Below, one piece after another: positions 37,273-48,900 of a stretch of 64,000 nt of DNA (position 1 is its first letter; the number at the start of each line of letters is the position of its first letter). This stretch comes from Aphelocoma coerulescens (lineage: Eukaryota; Chordata; Aves; Passeriformes; Corvidae), in the NCBI RefSeq assembly GCF_041296385.1, contig NC_091020.1, positions 23,844,501 through 23,908,500 of the forward strand. Reading direction: 5' to 3'. The notes beneath the pieces are model-generated. The model was not told the DNA's origin, did not search any database, and worked only from the letters and a program-made list of their open reading frames with translations. The translations under genes and the position numbers were made by a program.

Positions 37273-37527
37273 TGCTGCACCCCCTATTTGAGGAGCCATG
37301 CTGTGTTCCAGAGGAGCCAGATGGCTCATTCCTGCACCGAGCTGTGGCTGGTCTCAGTGCAGCCAGAGGGTGTGAGAGCCAGACCTGCCCCAAGGGCACG
37401 GAGCAGCTGCCCACTGGAGGACCCAAGGGAGAGCAGCACTGGCAACACAGGGGAAGGAGAGTTGGTCCCTGACCCTGCTCTGGACATGCAGACAGAGTCA
37501 TGAAAAAAACACAGCCAGGGGCTTGTT

Positions 37528-37533
37528 TTTAAT
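37528..37533 (-). terminator. LZTS2: Possible LZTS2 polyadenylation signal ATTAAA
   Basis: The plus strand reads TTTAAT. No canonical AATAAA is present on the minus strand between here and the LZTS2 stop at 38445. If used, the LZTS2 3' UTR would be about 0.9 kb and would overlap the PDZD7 3' UTR. Confidence 0.4.
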
Positions 37534-37589
37534 CACCGTTTCCGGGTGGTACACGGACGAGCCAGGCTCTGGGAACGAGACATGACTGA

Positions 37590-37595
37590 AATAAA
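37590..37595 (+). terminator. PDZD7: PDZD7 polyadenylation signal AATAAA
   Basis: Canonical AATAAA about 320 nt after the PDZD7 stop codon, the first on this strand downstream of it. Confidence 0.8.
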
Positions 37596-38444
37596 GTACA
37601 AAAATTCCCCCCCTGGAGCCAGGGGTGACCAAGCCACAGCTGGGCACAGCCAGACTTTTCCTTTGGTTTGACCTCCCCGGGTGCCCAGCAGGGCCCCCCC
37701 ACCTCTGCCCATCCCCGGGAGTGTCCCCAGGGTGTCCCCAGCTGGCACGTGCAGCACCACGCCCCTCTCCCCTGGCAGGCTGGGCATCACAGAGGCACGG
37801 GCTTTTTTGGGGGGGAAACAGAGGGATGCTGGGGTCAAGGGCATGGGAAAGGCACTGAGGGCAAGCTGCCCCATGGCAGGGGTGAGGGGGCACAGACTGG
37901 TGGGGCGTGAGCTGGGAGAGGGTGATATGTTTTGGTAAGTCCTATAAAAATAGAGTTATTTAAAATGGCACAGAAACGAATTCCCTGACAAACACACGAA
38001 GGGGCGTGAGGGAAGCTGGCATGGGCAGGGACAGGGCACACGCCAAGTGACTGGGTGACAGTGCCAGCAGGGATGAGAGGGAGGGGACAAGTCAGCCCTC
38101 CCCCTGTCCAAGGTGACCCTGGCTGAAGCCAGCGCTGCTAATCCCCTGGAGCTAAGAGGATCAGCAGAAACCAGTTCCGGGCGGCCCCAAGGCCACGACT
38201 CAGCACCCACCTGACCCCACATCTCACAGGCACCCCTCCCTGTGGTGGGCACTGATACACCCTCGCCCCAAGACTTCAATGCTGGGGAGGGGGCAGCACT
38301 GTGGTCTCCTCTGCCCCTTCACAGTGCCAGCAGTTCGCAGAGCTGGGGGAGAGCAGGGCCCCCCCACAGCCCCACAGCTCCCAAAATCACAGGGGCTGGA
38401 GGGCCCTTCAGCCCTCCAAGCCTGGGGCAAGGGCAGGCAGCATC

Positions 38445-41291
38445 TCAGATCTCAGTGGCTGTGATCTCCTCAAAGGGCGGGTCAGGTGGGTCACAGAGCT
38501 CAGGCAGGGGGTCCTCACCCTGAAGCCGGAGGTGCTGGAGCCGCTGCTCGAGCCGCCGGTTGCGCCGGTACATCTGGATGTAGCTGTATTGCAGCTGCTT
38601 CTGGTAGCGGATGACCCGCTCCTTCTCGCCCTGCCACGTGCCGCGTTCCTGCTCGAAGGCATCCCGCTGCTCCTGCCCACGCCGCCGCTCCAGGGCCACC
38701 TCTGCACGCAACCGCTCCAGCTGCCGCCGCAGCCCCGCGCTGCCCCGGGGCTCCTCGCCGGCTGAGGGGCATCCCTCACCAGGTGGGGGGCACCCTTCAC
38801 CGGTGCCTGGGGGGCATCGCCCGCGGGCAGCTTCCCGCAGCCCCACCACCTCCTGCTCGAGCCGGCCGGCTTTGGCACGGAAGAGGTCGGCCTCGCTCTT
38901 GCGGCGCTGCAGTTCATTGGCACAGACTTCCAGCTCCAGCGCCTTGAGGCGGGTGGCCTCCTGCAGCCCCTGCGCCCGTCGCTCGCCCGCCTGCAGCTGC
39001 GCCCGTGCCTCCCGCAGCTGAGCCCGCAGCCCCAGCAGCTCAGCACTCCGCTGCGCCAGCTCCGCCTGCGCTTCCTTCAGCTGCTGCTTCAGCAGAGAGA
39101 TCTCCCCTGACTTCTGGCACACCTGTGGGAATGGTGGGGTTCAGGTGCTGGCCAGGACCCCCCAGCCACAGCCTGCACCCCCTGACACGTCTGGCGCTGC
39201 TGGGTGACTCACCTCCCACTTGGTCTCCTCAAGCCGGGGTGCCAGCTCGGTGCGCTCCCGCTGGAAGGAGGCGCAGCGACGCTCCAGCAGTTCGCGCTCC
39301 TGCAGCAGCTGGGCCAAGTCCTCCTGCAGCTGCTTCTTCTCCTGCTGCAGCTGCAGCACCTGGAGCTGCAGGACCTGCTGCCCCCGATGTGCTGCATGGG
39401 CCGCCTGCCGCGCCTGGGCCGCACAACGCTGCCGCAGCCCCTCCAGCTCCTGCTCACACCGACGCTGCTTCTCCTCAAACACCTGGGCCAGGGGATGCGG
39501 AGCTGCTGGGAGGGCAGCACGGCACTCTCCCACTTCAGCTACCATCTCCAAGACTGGCATCACAGGGAGGGGGCAGCACATATCCCCCAAATGGAGCAAG
39601 GGTCCAGGAAGAGTGCAATATGGTGGTACACACCTCCTTGTGCTCCCCTAGCCTTCTGCATGATGGGCCCCCCATGTTAGCACCCCCAAAGCCTATAGGG
39701 CTCCTCCAGCTCCATCACAAGCAGGGAGCAGCCACAGGTCCCAGGCTCAATCAAAAAAGGGAACCCCAAGATAAGGCACCCCAGTCTGTACAACTGGTCC
39801 CATGGGCCATACAAGGGTCCCCCATGGACTATATAGGGCCACCCAACTGGTGGGAAAAATTCACATACCCAGATCCACAGGAAAAAGTATCCCCCTGCAA
39901 GGGTCTGTAAAGGGTGCCCAAAGCAGGTTCCTACCCCCAGCCAGGGGGTATGTCCACACTAGGTGCTCCAGGGAGAGAGACAGGGACAGGACATGCGGAC
40001 ACCAGGGACATACCTGGCAGATGGCCACTTCATTTTCGTCCAGGCTGTCACGCAGGAGCCGCAGCTCGGCCTCCCTCTCCCGCAGCTTGTCCTCCAGCTC
40101 CCGCACCAGCATGGCCTCCTCACCAGGCAGTGGAGAGCGCCCGCAGGAGCCACTCTCCGAGGAGGGCCGGCCCCGGCCACTCAGCGAGCCCGTGCTCTTG
40201 CTGGAGGACGAGCGCCCGCTGTCCGAGTTGGAGGGGCGGCAGCCCCCTGGGGGGTCGAGGGGGCCATGGGGGGTGGTCGGCAGGGCACCCACCTCTGGAT
40301 GCTGGCTGCAGCCCGTGCTGTAGGTGGGCAGGCTGGAGAGGGAGTTGCGCCCCGAGTCCGAGAGGGTGCTGGCACGGCAGCTCAGAGAGCCAGGCTTCTC
40401 AGCACCCAGCAAGTGGGTGAGGCTCACCTGGCTCTCTGAGAGCCCCAGGCGCGTGCCTGGCTGGGCATTCCGAAGCTTGGATACCACTGGCTTGAAGGCC
40501 ATGGGGCGGATCAGGGTCTTCTCCACATTCTGCCAGGAAAAGAGGGGAGAATGAGGGTTTGGGTAGGACCCATTAACCCTGAGAAGGGTTGTCTAGGAAT
40601 GTTATGGTGGGTGCCCCCAGCCCTAACACCTTCACTCCCCAAAGAAGACAGGGGCCAGGCACCACCCACCTCATCCCCTTTCTACGGGTGTCCAGGTGAG
40701 CTCCCCAAACACCCTTGGCATGATGGAGGGGACATTAAGAGCATGGGGATTGCCACTTCCTCAGGGACACCAGAAGTGTGGCCACATGACCCCATTTCAC
40801 ACATCTGAGCCAACAATACCAGTGTGGTACAGGGTGTAAAGTCAAGACCGAAGCACCCACCCACCCACCCTGCTGCTGCCCCCCCGCACCTCTTCCAGCT
40901 TGCCAGAGACAGGTACAAGCTTGGGGGGTGGCCCCCGAAGGTGATCACTTGGTGCTTGGTCATCACGGAGATCATCTGAGTCACTACAGGGGCTGGTAGG
41001 AGAGGAGGCATCGAGCCAGTCACCACAGAAGCCCCTGTTGGCGTACGAGTGGGTAACACCGGGTGCAGACACACGGGGCTCCTCAGGAGTGGCCCGGAGT
41101 AGCCCCTCCTGCTTGCAGAAGGAGGCAGTGGAGGGGTCCCCATCGCTGGCGCAGTCATGGCGAGGCCGGACAGGCAGGAGGCTGCCCACGCTGCCCATGG
41201 CGGCAGGGGGTGAGCGGGCGGCGGCGCAGAGCTGTGTGGCCCCCTCAGCAACAGCCTCAAGGGGCACTGGCAGCGTCTGCACGATGGCCAT
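38445..41291 (-). CDS. LZTS2: Leucine zipper tumour suppressor 2 (LAPSER1)
   Basis: Coiled-coil Fez1/LZTS-family protein; in mammals it binds beta-catenin, promoting its nuclear export, and inhibits katanin at the central spindle. Coding exons (minus): 41291-40890, 40529-40014, 39482-39213, 39122-38445; GT-AG introns, in phase, 621 aa against about 669 in human. The N-terminus begins MAIVQTLPVPLE. A conserved PPKLVPVSGKLEE segment ends exon 1. A serine-rich stretch (TLSDSGRNSLSSLPTYSTG, SDSGRSSSSKSTGSL) precedes a long Glu/Gln/Leu/Arg-rich coiled coil from about residue 285 to 600. The C-terminus EEITATEI fits a class I PDZ ligand (T-x-I). The ATG at 41291 is chosen for its CCCACCATGG context; the in-frame codon at 41321 is GTG. 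Two noncoding 5' exons are proposed at 42375-42443 and ending 43962. Confidence 0.96.
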
Positions 41292-42374
41292 GGTGGGGGG
41301 GCCCCCGGCGGGCAGGGGCACGCAGGCAGCCTGCAGGCAAGGAAGACGGTGTCATAGCCATGGGCACTGAAAACAGTGCCCCACCAGCTGCCAGCATCCC
41401 TAGGTGGGCGTGGGGGAATCCCCAAGTCCCCAGTCACCATCCCCACTTTTATAGGTGAAGGTTGGTCCAAGGGGAAGCAGGCAGAAGGAGACGCCAAATG
41501 AACCCGAACAAAACCAGGATTAGTTGGGGGAGTGGTACTAGCAGCGACCAAGTTGGCCTCAGCACCCCAGTGGAGCAGCCAGGGCCTGCCAGGGGCTGTG
41601 GGGTGCTGGTGGCAGTGTAGGGCAGTGGCGATGCAGTCCTGCCTCATGCCGTGCCCTGGCGTGACCCTGCCACGGGAAGCATGCCAGGACTGGAGGCGAA
41701 TCCCGAGAGGCCTGCAGAGAGCTGGCTCACAGGGAGCCTGCCTGCCTGTCTGCCCCCCAGCACCTACCAGAGCAGCCTCACTGAGAGCGGGCAACAGCCC
41801 CACACACCAGGGTCAGCTACCTCCTCTGCCCCACAGCCCCCGCCTCTCAGTAGTGACCCCACAGAAGCTGCTTTCCACCCCAAACTATCCACAGTGGGGC
41901 AAAGGGTTCCCTGGAGAGGGCCATCAAAGGGGAAGCTGCCCGGTGGGCACCAGGCTCTTTCCCAGCCCCAACACACGGAGGCTTGTTCCCGCCCCCTCCA
42001 GCTGGGGGGGCTCTGCCGGTCTCTGCTGTGACTCCCCCTGTCCCGACCCACGCCATACGCCCGCGTGACGGGAGCCGGCCGACGGGCCGGATCCATCCCC
42101 CGCTGCCTCATCGCATCTCGCACATGGCTGCGGCTGGCACAGGGCGCGGGCGGGGGGGAGGGCGCTGCCCGCACGGTCTCGCCCGCCGAGCTGTCACCTG
42201 AAATCAATCCGCCTGCCAGCGCCCGGGGAGGGGCGGGCAGGGGAGAGATGCCGGCGAGCCAGGCGCCCCCGCCACCGTCACCCCCACCGGCACGTGCCGT
42301 CCCCAGGCACCGTGACCTCACACCGTGCTCGTGATACCTTTGGGTGGGCGACCCCCCCCAACAGCTCCGCTCAC

Positions 42375-42443
42375 CTCGCCAGCCGCTGCCCATCCGTCCG
42401 GTCCACTCGGGCCCCCGCACCGTGAACACTGCTCCGCCGACCC
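42375..42443 (-). other. LZTS2: Probable LZTS2 noncoding 5' exon
   Basis: On the minus strand a long pyrimidine tract (CCTCCTCTTCCTCCTCCCC) ends in GCTTCAG at 42444, followed by 69 nt and a strong donor, GGCGAG|GTGAGCGG (exon end 42375). It would splice to the start-codon exon, whose acceptor TTGCCTGCAG ends at 41331. Position and strand fit a 5' UTR exon. Confidence 0.6.
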
Positions 42444-43439
42444 CTGAAGCGGGGAGGAGGAAGAGGAGGGGGTCAGGGGGCTGAACGGCAGCAGGATCCC
42501 CGTGCTCCCCGCTGCCCCCTTCCCCCCCAAGTCCCCTAGCCGGCAGGGCCAGGGCAGGTGCTGCCAGCGTGGCACTGAGGGAGGCAGGGGAGCCCGGCGG
42601 CGGGTGCGCTGCTCCTGGCACCCAGGGTGGGCTGCGGTCACCCCGGAAGGTGTGGTGTGGACAAGAGCCCGCCATGGGGACCTGCTGCTGCCAGAGGAAC
42701 AGGAATGAGAGATCAGGAACCCCAAAGGGACATCTCATGGCCCCCCAGCCCAGCCAGCCACGGGACAGTACCCCACCCCAGCGAAACTCCCTCAGGATGT
42801 GCAGGTCAAGGGGACGGACACCCCTGGGGACAGTGGGTCTCTGCGCAGCCTGGAGGGGACACCGTCACTGCTGGGGCCCCGCCAGGAAGGCGGTGGGAGG
42901 AGACTCCATCTTCTCCCTCCCCTCAGCCCCCCGGCCCGCCGAGAGGGTCCCACCGCCGCCCGGGGAGGGAGGGAGTACCCAGCCCGGCCTCCAGCCACCC
43001 AGTAAAACCAGTCTCCAACTGGAGTGGCGTCACCTCCAGCCACTCCGGCCGGAGCACAGCGTTGCCGGATCCCACCGTTCCGACCCCTAAATAGCAAGGG
43101 AACACTCGGTCCCTGCTCGGCCAGACCCCCACCCTGAGCTGCTGTGGGGATTCCGGGCCCCCGGGGACCCCCTTGCCTCGACGGCACCTCAGGGCCATCC
43201 CAGGGCAGGGGGAATGTCCCCCCCCACATACCCAGCACATGCGGAATGGACACCATCCATTCCCGGCTGTGCCCCTCTCCAGGCCCCCGGCATCCTGAGG
43301 TTCCCTCGATGGTGCTGCCCCCCTTGCCCGCCCAACGCACCCCCCCCCACCCATCTCCCGCTGCCCCACTAAGCCCCACAGTGCCCAGCCCGTCCCATGG
43401 TGCTTCCACCCATCCCGACCCCACAGCACCCTGAATTGC

Positions 43440-43700
43440 CCCACGGCGCCCGTGGGCCCCACTGCCCCACAGCTCCCCCAGAGTGCCCTAAACCATCCCC
43501 AAAGTTCCCCATGACACCCCTGAAATGCTTCACGGCGCTCCTGGGCCTCTGCTGCACCACACCTCTCCTAAAGTGCTCCTAAACCACCCCCAAAGTGCTC
43601 CAAAACACCCCCAAAGTGCCCCACGGCGTGCCTAGGCCTGCACTGCCCCACAGCTCGCCCCTGAAGCACCCCTAAAGTGGCCCGCGACCCCCTCAACTAC
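43440..43700. repeat. Degenerate C-rich minisatellite in LZTS2 first intron
   Basis: Short variable units around 'ccccaaagtgcccc', 'cctaaaccacccccaaag' and 'ccccacggcg...' recur many times with irregular spacing. Similar, more decayed units extend on both sides (about 43.1-43.86 kb). Confidence 0.65.
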
Positions 43701-43789
43701 TCCATTGAGCCCCTGGGCCTTTGCATTCGCAGGACCGTCCTGAAGTGCCCCTGAAACAGCCGCAAAGCACCGCACGGAGTTCCAGGGCC

Positions 43790-44100
43790 GCCGCTGACCC
43801 CCCAGGCCCCCCAAATCGGCCCCGGGGGGCCAGGCCCCACAACACCCCAAGCACCGGCAGCTCCCCCCGAAGCACCCCGCCACCCAACTCCCCGGAGCGC
43901 CCCCGCGCCCCGCCGACCCTGCGGGACCCCCGGGCGCCCCCGACCCGGCCCCCGCACTCACCGCGGCCCCGCCGCCGCCTCCCGCGCCGCGCCGCGCCCC
44001 GGCCCCGCCCCGAGCCGGCCCCGCCCCCAGGGCCACGCCCCCGACGGCTCCGCCCCCGCCGCGAGGCCACGCCCCCGGGCAGGGGCCGGGGCACGGGGGG
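43790..44100 (-). promoter_or_regulatory. LZTS2: CpG island, probable LZTS2 promoter and first exon
   Basis: CpG-dense block upstream of LZTS2. On the minus strand a strong donor, GGCCGCG|GTGAGTG, marks a probable first-exon end at 43962. A short 'acacggggg' tandem (44.09-44.13 kb) lies just upstream. Confidence 0.7.
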
Positions 44101-44199
44101 ACACGGGGGGACACGGGGGGACACGGCGGGGTGCGTGGGACACCCCCGCGTGGAGCACCCTCGCCTGGTACATTCCCAGTCACGTCCGTTCCGGGGGAT

Positions 44200-45270
44200 T
44201 CCCAGAGCTCATCCCCTTCCCTGCCCCCGCCAAGCCCCCCGTCTCAGGGCTCTCTACCCCTAAAGCATCCCCAGGCCTCCGGGGTGAAAATCACCCTCTA
44301 GGTTATGCCCCCTCCGCAAATTTTTGGTGAGCCCAGCATTCTGCTAAGGGGTCTGGGGGTCTCTGCTCCACTTGACATCACATCATCCCTCCCCCTGAGT
44401 TGTTACAGCTATTGCCACCCTCCAGCCTTTTCGAGATACCCAAACTGGGGGCAAAAGAATAAAATAAACCCTCATGAAACCACCTGACCCCCGGAGTCTG
44501 GGATCAGCTAAGGTCCCCCCAGAGGCTCAGCTTCTTCACCCCCTCCGCGGCCCATGGAGGGACAGGTGCGAGATGGGGTCCTGGGCTATCCCACTGCCTC
44601 ACTTCCACTCTAGAGCTCCATGACAGCACCTGACCTGAACTAGACTGGGTCAAATGGAAGCCAGTGAGATGGAGGGGACCCTTGGGCTGAGGGGGGACAC
44701 CCACAGCCCCCACCTACACTGCCATGAGAACCCTGACCCAGCTCCACTGCCCCCTGCCTTACCTCTGCTTCCCCAGGACCCTCCTCTGCCATCACTCCCG
44801 TCCTGCCTGTGGGTGCTCACACCTGCACTGACAGCACCCAAAGGTGCTCTCCAGGTGAGCTGGTGCACCCCGGAAACCCAGGGCTGGGTGTGTACCACTG
44901 CCTGCTCTGGGCCCTCATTATGGCTCAGGTTAAAACTATTCCCAGCATGGAGGTTGGTAATAATCTGGTGTGCCACAGCTGGGGCAAGATGCTCGGCACA
45001 GCAGGAACATCCTCAAGGGGCCACCTCCTCCCTGACCAGGGTACCCTCCCCAGACCCAGGGCACTCCAGTCACAGAGACAGAAAAGACACTCATATTTAT
45101 GCTTTAATAAAACTAGAAAGAGAAAAAAAATCCAAGGGATTAGACCAAGATCCAGCCATGGACACTTCCTACCACGGCAAGGACTAGTCAGGTCACAGTA
45201 TTTGCTGCCTGCGGCCCTGAGGGCAGGGGGATGGCAGCCCCCCCAACCCAGCAGAGCAAGGCAGGGCTGT
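44200..45270. other. Intergenic region between LZTS2 promoter and TWNK 3' end
   Basis: No exon chain or repeat family is recognised. Isolated plus-strand AATAAA motifs near 44457 and 45105 have no upstream plus-strand gene. Confidence 0.6.
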
Positions 45271-45282
45271 TCCCCACATGGT

Positions 45283-45288
45283 TTTATT
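45283..45288 (-). terminator. TWNK: TWNK polyadenylation signal AATAAA
   Basis: The plus strand reads TTTATT about 0.69 kb beyond the TWNK stop. It is the first canonical minus-strand signal downstream. Confidence 0.75.
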
Positions 45289-45972
45289 GCTGGTGATGCC
45301 CCCTGGAGAAAGGGGCTTGGGAGACCCTGAGCAAAGGGGGCCAGGTCAGGCGCCAGCTGAGTGGGTAGAACAGCCAAGTTCCACATCACACCTGCTCCCA
45401 CCCTGGAGCATGAGCCACCCACAATCTCCCACACTTTCCTTCATGATCTTTCCCTAGCTGGGTCCATCCCAGCCAGGATTGAGCTCACAGACCCCATTTG
45501 TGACAGGGGGGTTTCTACTACATGCTCCTCTGCACAGCTGCCCCCCACAATCCCTCCCAGTTAGTGACAGCTCATGATTTCAGCTCCATTTTAGACACAA
45601 TTTAACGACCTGACCCAGGTCCAGAGATACCCAAGTCCCAGGCCTGCAGATCATCCCTACCGTCATCCAGCTTACTCTGCCTCCACTCCCCCCATGCTCC
45701 CAAGCACTCAGCACCAACATGGAGCAGCCAGTGTTTGTCAAAGCACCTTCCCCAGCCACTCTTCACTAGGATGAAACCACTCCTCCTCTCATGGAGGTCC
45801 CCCATCTCAGAGACACTGTGCTGGTGGTCAAGAGGTTTGCTCGTGCAGGAGAAAGGCCCACAGAGGTGCATGGCAGATGCTCCCAGGGAAGAAGAGCTGG
45901 CATATTCCAGCCTTGGGCTGCCAGAACTAGTATCCATCCCTCCAGATGAACCAAGGAAGAGACCTGCTGGGC

Positions 45973-48900
45973 TCATGGTTTCTTGGAGGCTCCTGAGCCT
46001 CCCTCCACAGTTTTATTGGCTAAAAGCTCCTTCTCCCCCTTCATCTTCTTCAGCCTGGCCTTGCTTTTGGAAGATGAGAAGGAGAGCGAGGCCTTGCTGA
46101 ACTCCAGAGGGAAGATACCCACGTCCCCGTCAAAGCGATTCTTGGACACCTGCAGGTAGCGCTTCCCCGGCCCCGTCACCAGCTTACGGTCCTGCAGGAT
46201 GAGGACGTTGTCGGCCTCCTGGCTGGCCTGGGGAGAGGAAAACATCTTCAGGGGGCTGCCAGCAATGCTGCCAGAGTCACAGGCCTCAGATATGCTCATG
46301 AATGCTTGCCCAGCTCCTTTAAACCCTGTTACAGGGCACCCCAGGCCACAGCAACTCCAGCATTTCCCCAACATCAGCCCCTTGTGCTCTGCTGGAACAC
46401 CCCAGTGACCCACCAGGCACACCCTGGGGAAATGGGATCACAGGCGATTGTGCACAGAGAGCACCTCCTGCCCACTACTGCAGGGTTGGTCAGCATCATG
46501 GAAGAGACCAGAGTACTCAGAGAGCCCATCCCCACACCCTCCCTGCCTCCCTCTTTAATTATCTCCTACTACATTCCACTCATAGTCAATGAGTATTAAT
46601 TAACTGCACCTAAAGCCCCAACAGAGCTTTAGCTGACAATGGGTTTGCTCTCTGCCTGCATCAGGACTCTGGGAGACATCCCACACCTTTCAAGTGCCCA
46701 GTCATCATCCAGGGTGCTGATGGAAGCTGGGGGTGACTGCCCAACATATCCTAGCCCCTTCCTGGGAATAAGCTGTGCCCAAGGGACAGGAAAGGCCACC
46801 CTGGCCCAGCTCACCTTGGCAGAGCCGAAGATGGAGGCTGTCTGCAGCTCCTTCTCATCATCCTCCTTGCGAGGATGGATGATCAGGGTGATGTGGCACG
46901 TGTTGTCCGTGGCAAATTTGCGGAAGGCACCAACAACGTAGTCCTGGGCAGCGAGCCTGCCACAGCAGCAAGAATGGGGTCAGGGGCTGGCATTGCTCAG
47001 TGGCTGGGGGCACTGCTCGGTGGCTGGGGGCAGCAAGGTGCTGATCCTCACAGCAGCAGCCACCCAGGAACATGGGCTTCCTCTCCGTGAGGCAACCAAG
47101 CCCACACGGGAAGAGGGGTGTGACACGGCAGGGATGGCTGGTAACCTGCTCACCCCTTCCCACCTCTTCCTCCCTAGGACAATGATTGCTCTTTAATGAA
47201 ACACAGCGGCCAGACAGGAGTAAAGGGGACACCCTGTGTTGGTCCCCAGCCCCTGCCGTGACACCTGACAGAGACAGCTCCAGCAGTGAGGGTGGCAGAG
47301 GTAGGAAGGGTTAGACTGGAGAAGGGCTACCTGTCCACAGAGAGGTGCTCGTGTCCCATCATGAACTGGAGATTGTCGACGACCACGTGGGTGATGTCGT
47401 ACATGTAGACTGCGTGCTGCATGGTGTCAATCACTGTCCTGAGAGGGGAGACCAGGATCAGCCCCAGGGATTAGTGGAGGTAAGGATGGGAATGCTGAGC
47501 CAGGCAAAAGGATGCAGAGAAAGAGCTGGAAGGTACCAGGCTGGGTCCTGATGGGACCTGGGCACATCTCACCTCTACCTCCCCCCCACTGTATAACAGG
47601 TGCAGCCCTACCCCACAAGTAAAGGTAGCTGGGATCAGGAGGACCCAGCTGCTGCCCACACAGTCCCTGCCCACTGCCCTGCAATGCCCCCAGCCCACGG
47701 GAGTTCTCAGGGCATATGGGGATGCATGCAGGTACCACAGTGCCTGATGAATAAAAGGAGCTGGAGGTGCCTGTCCCCCCTCTTCAGCAAACAGCACTGC
47801 AGGTAAGCAGGGTGTGGGGGTACATGTCCTGGCATGGGCACAGGCTGGCTTCAGAGCAGCCACCTAGCACAGGGTCAAGTCCCCTCCTTCACCCCCACCC
47901 CAGAGAGAGGCTGCGAGAGTCCCCATGACTGGTGGTTGGCCACACAGTCCCCACACACCAACCCTGGGACTTCAACAGTCCCAATGTGCCTCCTGCCAGC
48001 CCCAAATCTGTGACTCACTGCGGGGGAAGAGCCCCAGCTCCCCAAGGCCCTGCAGCACATGCCATGAGGGGTAAATGCCACTAGGAATGGAGGTGCAGGA
48101 CCATACTTGATGTTCTGCTGGCCATGGAAGGTCATGAAGTAGAGCGGGAGCTCCTCAAAGCGATCGGCCCACTCATCGTACAGTTCTAGCTGGTCCTCCA
48201 GGCGCCGGCCAGCGAACTGCGTCAGCATGATTTTGGCCAGGCGGACATTGTTGATCTCAAAGCTGCCCCACAGCGTGCACACTCCCTGCATGCACAGGTC
48301 CAGTGCATACTCGCTGATAAACGTGGTCTTCCCACTGCCCGTTGGGCCTGGTACAAGGACAACAACAGCAGAAATTAGCTGGGGGAGATGATCTGACCCA
48401 TCCTGAATGTGCTGGGGGGTTGTTTAGAGGTGGAATCACCAGGGAGCAGGGTAAGAGAAGCCCAACTGCAGCACTCACACCATAAATAAACTTCTCGTGC
48501 CACACTACACACCTGGGTGCTCTGGCGTGGCCTCCCACAGCTTGTGGGTCCCCACAGGTCCCTGTGAAGGGCTGGGCAGCCAGTGGGGTGAGCACAGGGA
48601 GGGCTCAGACAGGAGGTGGCAGGCGGGAGCAGGGGTAAGGGACAGCCCAGGACTTCCTATGCTGTCCCAGGCAGGGAGCCCATCACCACACTGGCGCGCA
48701 CGGTCCCACCACACTGAGAAACGCACCCCAGCCTCTCACACACTCACAAGACTGGCTCAGTCAAAGCCATGAGCAGAAAGAGACCTGGAAAACTCGTGAA
48801 GCACCACCCCCAGGAGGGTAAAGCCACCAAAGACCCCTCTGCTCCCCCTGTCCACAAGTCATTGTGCCCGCTACCTGTGAAGATGGTGAGCTCCCCTCTG

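Noticed and set aside
41319..41321. Upstream LZTS2 start 10 codons before MAIVQ
   Set aside because: The codon is GTG, not ATG, while the ATG at 41291 has a strong context and matches the family N-terminus.
40682..41803. 373-codon minus-strand frame overlapping LZTS2 exon 1
   Set aside because: It is out of frame with the recognised LZTS2 coding sequence in the same place and runs through introns. It is a GC-driven shadow.
44455..45112. Plus-strand AATAAA motifs near 44457 and 45105
   Set aside because: No plus-strand gene lies upstream. The nearest transcripts here (LZTS2, TWNK) are on the minus strand.
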